From: Apostichopus japonicus | Taxonomy: Eukaryota > Echinodermata > Holothuroidea > Aspidochirotida > Stichopodidae | Reading direction: 5' to 3' | Length of the DNA: 64,000 nt | Assembly (NCBI RefSeq): GCF_037975245.1 | Contig: NC_092568.1 | Coordinates: 23,214,501-23,278,500, forward strand | In this document: positions 14,401-26,400 of the stretch, in pieces | Layout: each line of letters begins with the position of its first letter | How positions within the stretch are numbered: the stretch's first letter is position 1 | Translations under genes and position numbers: made by a program | Notes under the pieces: generated by a model | What the model was told of the DNA's origin: nothing | Seen by the model: only the letters and a program-made list of their open reading frames with translations | Databases searched by the model: none

Positions 14401-17400
14401 ACCAGGTCCTCCCAATGTTTTGTAGAAAAACTTAGTGCATCCAGATACCTTACCTTCAAAATTGTCATAATTATTATGTTCATAATTGCACAGGATGAAT
14501 GGGAGCTCACTATGAGTGGCTACAAAGTAAGTTATGATGGAAATTTTTAAAAGGAAAATGCAGAACATTTCACTTTGGTAGATTCTTTCAACTATTTTAA
14601 ATGTATTATTTATTTATTTATTTATTTTTTACTTCTAAGCATGATAACTTTCATACTTAGACTTGAGATTTGAATTGTTACTATGAAGCAAGGCGTTTGT
14701 AGTAAACAATAACATTTCTTTTTTGTTCCTTTCTTGTCTTTTTCAAACATGAATGCCTAGGCATGATCTATGTTTTGGCTTGCTAGTTAAAATTTTTAAA
14801 TACAGAATAGTATGTCTGTTACAAATTTTTAGTAGTGTGAATTACTCAAAGAGATGATTGGAAATAATCTCTCACAAATATGTTTTGTTGTGATTGTTGG
14901 CAAGATTTATTATCAGTAAATAAGATCTATTCTGTGAATTCAAGGAAATGGCTATGACGCACATTCAGTACGTGTACAGTATGTTGTAAGATTAAAGATG
15001 GATAAACCCCAAGGATATATAGGATGAATGGTTATCAGTTTTCCTGGTTTGATTTCAGTGTTATAACATTTACTAACAAACAGTTGTGCTTCCTTCATGC
15101 ATTTATAATGTAATGACATTATTAATTACAGGTGATGAGAATTAATGTTGACCGTAAAGTCTTCTCAGGTAAAGGAAGAAAGATTATCATTTTGGTCTGT
15201 GCTATTATTGGTACTGTTAAGGTTTCTAAACCTTTAATAGACCTGTATAAATGCCTGTTCCCACAAGTGTATGTAGCCAACCCACCTCCAGTTAAGTAGT
15301 CATACAAGTACTGTAGTTCATACTGCTGATTGAGTTTGTTTGGAGTTTGAAGATCCTACATGTAACTATGACGATAAAAAAAAACAGGTCTAAATTTATG
15401 AGACCAGATAACAGACTTTGAATAGTACTATAGGTACTTAGAATTGACATTTTGCTCATTGAATATGTTTTGAAATTGAGTAGTCGGCCAATTATTATAC
15501 CAATCCCCACAGTAGGCGACATTCTGGGTGTATAAGGATTCAAATGTTGCTGGTACAGTAGTCTGCAAGTTAAACAAATGCAGTTTTGAAATTTATATAC
15601 ATGACAACAATTTGTAATTTTCCTCCGTGCGTCACTTTATACATCAAAATCTTTACCATGACATCAGGCTATCTGTTCCACAGTATCTGCTTAAATTAGA
15701 AAGAAGAACGGGTATGTGCAAACCGTAGTCTGCTGATAGTATAATGAGATGCAAAAATCTACAGTACAGCACCAGTACAGTGTGATATTGCTGCCTCATT
15801 GCACACACCTTGCTTGTGTACAGAATAGCGGCCTCGAGTGGCTTGCAGCCATGCAGCGTCGATTCATCATCACAAATGAATTATGCAGCCTCAGGTTCCT
15901 GTATATGATATATATATATTAATTAAACATTGATGGGTGGAGGGTGCCCTAAACTAAACAAACAAAACTGCAGCTGGACAGATGGAAGAAATCATTTTTG
16001 GGCTCCTTTGATATATAGAACATCAAAAAGTAGGGATTTTGGAATGAGATTTGCTTTGCATTCACAATCTTGTAGCATAGATTCTTTTCTTGTTTTTTTT
16101 TGTGCATGTGAGAATGTTTTGTAATAAGTTTGAAGTTTTTCCTTTTGATGCAATAGTAAGTATTTAGTAATTTATCACTTAAAGTAGAATTTTATGGCCG
16201 GAATTGCTAGTTTTGATGTTTGATATTTTGGCACATGAAATGGCCCACAAAATAAGAAGCATGTTGAATTGCTGATAAATAAAATTTGGCAAAATATGTG
16301 CTGCTCAAAAAATATTGATTGGTTGGATTCTGTCTTTCCGTGGGCATGACTTCTCATTTGGGTTCATAGCTACTGTGTACAAAATGATACTCAAGAAAGA
16401 AATTTTAAGGAATATAAAATTAAAATATGTAACAGATTTCCAAATGGAAAGCGGACTGATCCACATGTAGTACATCTTCAAATGTATCCAAGTCGCCAAT
16501 TGATTAAAATCCAGATTAGAATGACTACTGAAACTGGATATTATTGAAATAGAAACATAATTTACTTGGGTGTTAGGTTGTATAGCCATACTGAAGTATG
16601 TGTACACAAAAATGTGCTCTTCTAATGCAAGATCCGATTTCTTTACACTTGCAGCCTAAACCCACAAAAGGCAAGATGAGGATTCATTGTCTGGAAAATG
16701 TTGACAAAGCTCTCCAGTTCTTGAAGGATAAGAGAGTTCACATGGAAAACATGGGTTCACATGATATTGTAGATGGCAGCCACAGACTAACACTTGGTCT
16801 AATCTGGACCATCATTCTGAGATTCCAGGTAAGTGTTAACCAGAATTTGGACTTTGTCTCTCTTCTCACTTTCCTCTTCACCTCGTGGCAAAGATTTTGT
16901 CATTAACACTATGGAATATCGGTATCCGTAACTAAATATTGCCGATGTTTCTTAAATGAATATTAGATCTCCTCTATGCATGCAAAGATGAAATGTGAAT
17001 GCACATTTCTTGTTAGGGGCTGCTGCAATCATCTTATTTTCAAACAATGCTATTTGTCTTTCTGTATATTTTTGGCCCAGTGTTTAGAGTGGTACCTTTC
17101 ATGTCACAAGGGTAGTATGTATATATATGTATATCACAGTCAACATATATACTTGTTCGGTTCATAGATCCAGGACATCAGCTTTGAAGATGAAGACAAC
17201 CAGGAGACCAAATCTGCCAAGGATGCCCTCCTCCTATGGTGCCAGATGAAGACTGCCGGCTACGAAAATGTCAACATTCGCAACTTCACCAGCAGCTGGC
17301 GCGACGGCCTGGCCTTCAACGCCCTCGTTCACAAACATCGGCCAGACCTGATTCAGTACGAGAAACTCACCAAGGCCAACCCCGTTGAGAATCTGAACAA

Positions 17401-20400
17401 CGCTTTCAATGCTGCCGAACATAATCTGGGAATTTCAAAGCTGTTGGACACAGAAGGTGAGTAATGGAACTTACATACCTTATGTACCTGTTCATCTTGT
17501 CTGATGTTGGGATTGGTCGTTGCTTTTAATTTAGTACTGATAATTACCGAACTTTGGCAATATTAGCACATTAGTTACATTTGTATATAGCACATTTGAT
17601 TTTGTTTTATTGGTTTAATTTGTTACAGACTGATTCATCCCTTCAAATTATTCACATTTTTTCTATCTTAGCTGCCTTTTCTAAACTATTGCATTCTTAT
17701 GGACTTATTCAATGCCGTTTAATAATTAGGAGTTGTAACACATATAAATACGTTCTTGTTCCTTTTGTTGAGGAATACTGCCCTCTTCTTTCTTTCTACA
17801 AAGCTTAAAGCTGCATTCTCCATGTGCTGAACAGTATGTCTTTTTCTTTTGTGTTTTGGTGGATCTAGAATGTGATGTTTTCTCTACCAAATAATCTCTA
17901 GAACATATCCTTCCAGTCCTATCAAGTTCTTATCATGGTGTGTTCAGGTAGTCAGATAATCACTAGATTGACTTTTTAATTGTGTTTGCCTCTTGGATAT
18001 TATAAATTTTGTATCAAGACACTGATCCGTTATACATGGAGTATATCTGCCATGATCCTTTCTGTCAACATTGTGTCTACAATTGCACAAATCAAGCTTG
18101 ATAAAAGTTGAAGTTTTATGAGATGCTGAGCTCTGGTATTTAAAGTCAGAGCTGCCTGCCCCTTTTGCAAGCTCACATATCGGCATTTGCTGTGATTGGC
18201 TGGCAGCACTCTTGTCTTTCTGGCATTTCCCTACAACTGTGCCAAGGATAATCCTGTTATATTGGAAAACAGAACTGCTAAGTAGAGGTCTCTCTCTTAC
18301 AATTATTTGCAAGTATCTATTCGTAGCCATTCAATGTTGACTTTGATATGTGTTCAAGGTTCAGTGGTCTTAGGTTTGTTCCGTTGATAAAGAGCTGTTT
18401 AAGAGCTGCTGGGTTTGCCTAATGTGTTTCCTGCAGTTGTTACAGAAAGGCTTAACGGTTTGCCCTTGTCCTTCACCATGTCGATTAAATTGAAATCTAA
18501 TCTATTTACTGACTAGCCTTCTGTGGACTTTTATTGGGTAGATCAATAAGGAAAAAATGAAATGTTTGGTAATGACCGGTCATTGGCAAAAACAGCACCA
18601 CATGAAGCCTGATATTTGAGGATATAATGTTATTATTTGTAAGTTTTCCCTCGTAATTTTGGGCTTTTGATTGGAATTGTCTCATTGTGAAGGGTTGTTA
18701 AATCTTTACTTACCGCTTATATAATATACTGGATCATGGAAGTTTCTTTTGACGTACTGTATTCATAAATGTATTGACATCCCCCCTCTGGCCCTCCCGC
18801 TTCCCTATCCTCCAAGGATCATCCATAAATTCTCCCATCCCCTCAAAGTAAATAAAGAAAGCATCGATGACTAAGTATCTGAACAGGAGAGGTAACTTGT
18901 TCAGGCCCACTGTAAACATCTATAATTGCTTTGCTTGGGTGACCCCTAGCTCTTCTTCCTGTGCTACAAATTAGCTGGTCAGCTATTTGTCCGGACCTCT
19001 CTGAAATGAAGATTGACGAACCCATTCTTAATAGCCTCAAAGTGATGTTTCACTAATCCAATAGATAGAGCCACTTGAAGAATGTTTGTTGAGGAAGGTA
19101 TCAATGAGAATGGCAACAAGTATATACAGTGTATAACTGTTGTAGCCTTTTACAGACTTCACAATCCAGGGCATTTTAGATGATCATGTATTTTATCTGA
19201 TACTTTGTACTTTGACACAAACTTGTTATTCAGAGATAACTTTTTCTAGGGGCTTGTAACATGATAGGCATAGTAGTTGTTGTTTTAGTAGTAAGGAGGA
19301 AATATTCACTGTATGTAGCAGGACCTAGCAAAATGGTGTAGATTCGTTCCAAGCACTCCTGAACTAAAGATGGACACTTTTGCATTGATGATGATAGTTA
19401 TATCAGGGACATAGTGAGAGGTCTTCTGGAACCATGAACTACACAAAGCGTGAGTATCTCTAATCTGTTGAGTACAAAGTAAGGTGTGGGTACAGTAGAC
19501 TTAGGTGTGTACTTGAACTCTCAGCTGCTCCCCAACCTTGTAGTTGGTGAAATGAGAAAGATTTACATGGTGAAGAATTTCAGATCCATATGTTGCTTTT
19601 GTGGTCGTCCAAACTTTCAACATGATGAAATTGCGCATCACTTAGCAGTGCAACATTGACCTTGTTAGCAGGAGCTGTGTTTTAATTTGTTAATGCTGTT
19701 CGAGAGTCCAAACCGGCTGTTGGAGCTTTCCAGAATATCAAATGTTAAATACCGTTACTAACCTTTTTTGTACTGTTTACAAAACTTCTTTTGAAATAAA
19801 ATAGTTCAAGCTGGTAACCGTTGTTGCAGTTTTATCACATACACAATGGTGCCAGCCACCATTGATTTCAAAGTTTAAAGAAAGGAGTGGTTGGGGGGGG
19901 GGGAGTTTAGTGTATTTTGTGTTAGTATTCTGAAAACTGTGCCTGGCAAGGTAATTTTTCAAATGGAATGGAATTGGTAAGTAATCACCACTAGTTAATA
20001 TTCATTTGGCATAAATAAAAATAGGAGGGTGCTTTATTTTAATAAATTATAATTTTGTAACCCAAACAGCCGCTTTAATTGCACATCAGAGGGTGCCATT
20101 TCAGTTTGTTTCTCCCTGGTTACCTTTCCGGAGATCCTAATATTTTCTTTGGGTAGACTTAAGTTACACAATCAATCATGTAAAGACACACACCGTCTCC
20201 ACTCTGCACTTTATACTGCCCTTGATTTGCTGCTGATGCCCAGCTTTGTACAGGCGCATTCCATATCTGGTGACCCTGTAATTACTACACCAACGTCAAT
20301 GGTAGCCTCCTATCCAAGGAATTCATCTGCTTTGCTTTGGTTTGCCTGTCACTTGTTTTGGAGAGCAGTGATGATACATGGCAGATGCCATGGCCTAAGT

Positions 20401-23400
20401 TTAAGGGGTCTCTGATAAAAACTGAAGTTGAGGGAACACAGTGTTCCCCAGCGGGTCAGAGTAATATGCAGCATCATAATTTTACAGTGACAGGACTAAT
20501 GTTGTTATACAAGGAGCCGTTTTGGGAATTTCGGTGAGGATGTTCTCTGAGTCTTTAGCCAAAATGAAGCGCAGATCTAGTCAAGGTACAGTACTAAGTT
20601 TTCTGTTACTTTGGGTTAGCGGCATACAGTGTGCCTGAGCTTGCAAGACGTTCGTACACAACATCCTCGGACTGCCCACCAATCCTAAGAATAGTTTAGC
20701 AGCATGTACGTCATTAGCATGCCATCCAATTGACATGCCTGGAATGTCAAAGGATATATCAGAGTCCTTGATTTTCATGCTGCCTGCTCTCTCTCTCTCT
20801 CTACACTGGGCAGTGTCTAGGTTGATGTGATGGCTTCATTTGGATGCAGCTGTCATAATAAGAAATGATTATCGATTTGAGGCATCGGCAGTTTTCCATT
20901 TTTGGCCATTTTCATACCTTAGCTTCAAAACAGAAGACTGCCTTTCCAATGTATTGTTGGTTCTAAGTCAATACCCACAATGCAGCCTTTTTTTTCTTTC
21001 TTTTTTGAATGGATATAAGATTCTAATTAAATTTTGTCTATACTTTTCCATTTTGTCTGGATTATTTTGGCTAGAATTCTTTCTAGGTGTCCTCATTCAT
21101 GTAATACAGTTTGTTCTTACCAGAGGCTTACATCTATATGTTGACTTTTTGCTCATTGCCTCCCATAAACTTTTGTCATTCCCAGTACCAGCTGGTCTAT
21201 TATGAGAATAATACCTTGCTGCCATTCACATGCCCTTTAGCCTGTGAAGGTTTTCACAGATATTTTTCAAGTCCATGTTTGCTGAAAGTATATGTAATCT
21301 GATATTATTTTTGATCAAACCCTTCCACAGTTGGGTCATGTGTTTCTTTGTTAGTTGTTTAATTTTTTCACACACCAAAAGTTTTGGCACTGTACTATTG
21401 TTATTGCACACTACTGTTCAGTTTCTGATGAAGTGAATTGTGTAGCATGTGTTTACATTGGTTGTCTATTGAGATTTCCTGTTGATCTAATAACCATCCT
21501 CCATAATGGATCAGGAGGAGGCCTCTCACAAAGGTCACTGGTAGGATGATGGAGGCAGTAGCTACTACCTGCTATGTAATCTATCAAACTTCTTCACAAG
21601 GAGGCAGATCAGTCCAAGTCAATGCCTTTTTGTGGATGTTACTGTAGATAAGTAACAGTTTGACCTACACCATCATATATGATTGCTGGTTACTAAAGTC
21701 ACTCTCTTGTTTCTCAACCAGTAGAAAATTACTAAATGAATCATACTATATGACTGACAAGTTTGGGACTGAATAGATTTTATCAACAATCAGTATTATC
21801 TATAAATTTCAAGGCGAAAGCAAACTTTCATTTTTATGGCAGAGACAAAAGAAAGAATCTTTACAAAGAAATATGTTTGCCAGGGAAACTTTAAAGTTTA
21901 GTCAAACAATAGTAGCTTACGAAGGAGCAATTGTGTGGAATTGGAAAGACTTAAACTCAATATCCCACTTCAAAGGACGTAGAACATTGACAATACCAAT
22001 ATATAGGCCTAAAGAGAAGTTAGAATTACCACAAATTACATCACATGGAGTAAAGTATTACTTTACAATCATGATCGTATAAATTGTTTACATTGTGAAA
22101 ATATGAGATACAAATTTGCTCCACTTTGTCACTTTTACACTAGATCCCATCTGGTAGCCCTTTTTGTTTTTCTGTGGCTCCCTTTAGTTTGGTCATATGT
22201 TGGTTCTTATCGGCTTCCATCCTTGTAGATTAACCTGAAGTACATTGTGGATCAATATATGATAAAGTCAGTGCTCTGATTGTGGATCGAACTGTTCGGT
22301 ATCTTGAGGTACTTTGGTACTTGGAGAAAAAGTGGTTGTAATATGTGCCATTTTTTTTCTTTTTTTCCTGCAGACGTCATGGTGGAACACCCGGACGAGA
22401 AGTCCATCATCACCTATGTGGTCACATACTACCACTACTTCTCCAAGATGAAGGTGGAGACCGTCTCTGGCAAGCGTATTGGCAAGGTCATTGGCGAAGC
22501 CATCGAGAATGAGAAGCTGGTCACCGACTACGACAAGATCTCCTCGGATCTCCTGAAGTGGATCGAACAGACCATCAGCATCCTGAACGACCGTACCTTC
22601 GCCAACTCCCTTCAAGGGGTGCAACAACAGTTACTGGCATTCAACAGCTACAGAACTGTGGAGAAACCACCAAAGTAAGACACACTGGTTCATTAAATGT
22701 CACTTTTCAAGTGAGCTTCAAGAATACTGCTGAATGGATTATAGGATATGTAACAAGCATGTATGTAACTTACTTATGGTATCAACCTCACAAATATATA
22801 TATATATATGTATATATATACATGAATTTTTCATATGTGTGAAGAACAGTGAACAACTGACAAGTGTTTTGTTCTCACTATAACATGTAATGCAGGGGGC
22901 ATTGCATGTTTCTTGTTACTTCCATCTTAATGCTATATTCTATATCTGTTAACAAACAGGTTCCAAGAAAAGGGTAACCTAGAAGTGCTGTTATTCACCA
23001 TTCAAAGCAAGATGAGGGCCAACAACCAGAAGCCTTACACACCAGCAGAAGGCAAACTCATCTCTGATATCAATAAAGTAGGTCGATTATATTTACATTG
23101 TTAAACCAGAAAATAGTCAAACCCACTAGTGGTAAGGAGGAAGGGGGAGAGTGTGGTGGAGTGACGGTTGTGTCTGATGGTGGTGCTGCCCCTTGTCGAG
23201 CTAACTTGTTGTGTAACCATCTCATCCTCCCCATCACATTTGGATCCCTCAAATTTTACAAGAAATTTCAGTATCCTGTACTGCTATCGCCTTATCAATG
23301 CACCACAAAGCCATTTAACCTTGTCATATCAAAAAGTTTTGTTAATGAATGAGAATTTGCCAGTTACTTGTGTCAGGCATTCATAAATCAAAATAATGTC

Positions 23401-26400
23401 ACACATGTCATGTATCAATGACCACAGTTAAAGGAATAAGTGAACTTTTTTGTTGTTGTCACAAACAGTCCTGGGAAAAGTTGGAAAAGGCAGAACATGA
23501 ACGTGAAATGGCCTTGAGACAGGAGCTGATCCGCCAAGAGAAACTAGAACAACTGGCTGCCCGGTTTGACAGGAAGGCCGCCATGCGTGAAGCCTGGCTC
23601 AGCGAGAATCAACGTTTGGTTGCACAGGTATTGCTTCTTTATCGAAATAATCATATTTTCTCAGCTTGCCATTGTTTGTCATCCAAGCTAATATGTTTAA
23701 CAGCATTCATTGCTTGGAAAGAAGCTATTGAGTGTTCTTTTATGACCCCAGACTATTGTGTCTAGGACCTAAGGTAGAAATTACTGGATGTTATCAATTT
23801 TATTCTATTTCAGTCAGACATTTAAGCAATAGTTAAAGCATTAATTATCACAGAGAATGGTTTCAGTTTCCTGATTTTTTATGAATTTGATAATACTTAT
23901 GAATATATGGTTGAAACTCTGCAACACAAATTTGTGTTTAGCAGATTATCTTTCTTTGGAAATAAAAGTTATTTATTCCCACTGGGGGTGAGGCTGGTGA
24001 GCATGGTTTAATCGTTAGAAATCTGACCTTTCCGGTCTCACAGTTAATTTTTAATCAGAGACAGCAATTGGCATCGCTCTGAAGGTGAACTATTTACCCT
24101 AACATTTTCATGACAGGAATGTATATGGTGTTGCTATTATCGTGCATTTTATTGTGACATAACACTTTCACTGTTCAACGTTATTTTTAGATCCTCAGTA
24201 TTTTTATCGGTGCATAATGTTAGGGATCTAGCTGTGTCTACTCTTAAAGTGATATAATATGGAATTTAAGAAATGTTTAAGAAAATACAGGGCAAGATGG
24301 AAGTACTTTGCTGTTTTAAATAACTAGTACATGGAAGTACATATTTTTTTTATGCTACATTAATGTCCCAAATGTCTTCAAATTTGAGTTGTTCATACCC
24401 TGGGTCATATTTATAAATATGGCAATAAGAAATGTTCTGCATGGATAACCTTTCAATGTGTTAATGGAAGTTACTAAGGGTATTTATAGAAATTTGAGGT
24501 ATATAGTCTTCAAAGATTGCTCTGCTTGATAGAACTGAAGTTGTTATTTTGGCCTACTTGTGAAGTGTTTTGCCAGGTTTATGTTTTTCCCTCAAAGAGG
24601 ATTATTATTGGGATTCTTGAATGTTCAAAAGTTCATATAATCTCATGTTTTACCATGGTTTGATATTTTTGGTTTATATTTTCTTGCCAGGATAACTTTG
24701 GTTATGATCTGCCAGCCGTTGAAGCTGCCTCCAAGAAGCATGAAGCTATTGAAACAGACATCAATGCCTACCAGGACAGAGTTCTGGCAGTGGTGGCCGT
24801 CGCCGAAGAACTCGAAGAAGAGAAATACCACGATATTGACAGAATCAATGCAAGGTAATGCTTTGAACACTGTAACAGAGAGATCCTATTCTTGTTATAT
24901 TACCTTCCAAGGTTGTATGAAAAAGAAAGAAAAAAAATTAAAATATTTTAAAAATATTAAAAAATAAAAAAAGGTTTTATCACTCCTCATTGGGAAGGAA
25001 AAGTCAGGCATCCATGTGAGAAGACATTTGTAAACTGTAGATTGGATCATGGAAAACATCTACAAATATATTGGTACATCGGGAACAAATTGAAAGAAAG
25101 TGATTAAATTCACATGTCAAGCAGTGTTCCCCCATATTGGTTAGTTCTGTCTACCTCAATAAATGCGATTCTCATCGTCACATTCACAACGGCATTTTTC
25201 CGTCTTTGAGTCTTGAAATATCTGTAGATATTGGTTAAAGTTCAGGACAAACAGAATTGAAATGCTCTGTGTGCAGACTGAACACTGACAATTTTTTCAT
25301 CAGCATTGCTCTTATGCAAAAGATCATTAATGGAGGTATGTTTGTTCCTGGTATAATAAAATCTCGGTGAAAATAAAAAGATGAAAAATTTTCTTCTTTC
25401 TGATAGGAAAAACAATGTACTACGACTATGGGATTATTTACTGGAGCTGCTCAAAGGCAGACGACAGAGACTTCTACTCTCCCTGGAGATCCACAAGCGC
25501 TTCCAAGAGATGGAACTTCTGCTCGACTCCATGGATGAGACCAGGGTAAGAAACTGTTACCAAAATATTATTCATAAACATATGTTACTCTTTCACAGAT
25601 CACAAAGATTTACAGTAATTAATGAAAAGTCAAGATACAAAAAAAAAAAAAAAAAAAAAAAGCAAAAGTGTAGTCCAAGAATCATATTTTGTAATACTTG
25701 ACAGGAGGTGAAGATAAAAAAAAGGAAGAATTCAGAAGTAGCTTTGATGAGCTGTGCAATAATCAATACTCTTGGTAGCATGTTTTTCAATGATGTTGCA
25801 GCTTTTTACTCCACTACCTTGGTATAGTGCAGGGAATTATTTCTCTGTCAGAACTGGTATTGCATCTGTCATTTCAAATGAATTGATTGACTTTTCCTTT
25901 GCTCTGCAGGTCCTACTTTTGTCAGAAGACTATGGTAAACATCTAATGGGAGTTGAAGATCTTCTCCAGAAACATGCTCTCCTGGAAGCAGATGTCGCGG
26001 CCTACGGTGATCAAGTTAAGGAGGTCAACGCACACGTTGCCAAGTACATGGAACCAGAGGGTCCAGATGGCTCAGGTTTGTCTAAAGTGTTCTTAATGCA
26101 TGTTACAAAGATGAAAAAGTTACACTGTATGGCAGCTGCAAGAACGAATAAAAAATAGATTCAAGATATGAAGATAATATGCAATATGAAATGATTTGAC
26201 GTCATTTTCATATTTTGATGTTTGGTGGTATCGGCAGTGAAGAGGTAATGTAAACTGAGCGCCAAAATGTTTTAATCAGGATCTGAATGGTGGTGGGTAA
26301 AAAAGTATACACTTTCAGACACATTCTCTTATGCCTTTGAGTTTAACCTTTGCTAATTGAGCTAACCTATCTGCTCATGTCATCAAAATGGTCTAATTGA

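Larger units (their letters stand above)
9800..16654 (+). other. Spectrin intron 2 (phase 0), the longest intron
   Basis: 6.9 kb inside the CH1 coding sequence. Holds two phase-matched candidate microexons (12401-12421, 14494-14526), a long TA microsatellite and TACAGTA-rich AT sequence. Otherwise nothing recognisable. Confidence 0.85.

Noticed and set aside
15132-15168. 37-nt AG...GT segment in intron 2
   Set aside because: Good splice sites but the length is not a multiple of 3 and would break CH1.
22229-22270. Short open segment [14 protein letters not shown] before exon 5
   Set aside because: Open only in phase 0, whereas the intron is phase 1; in phase it has an immediate stop.
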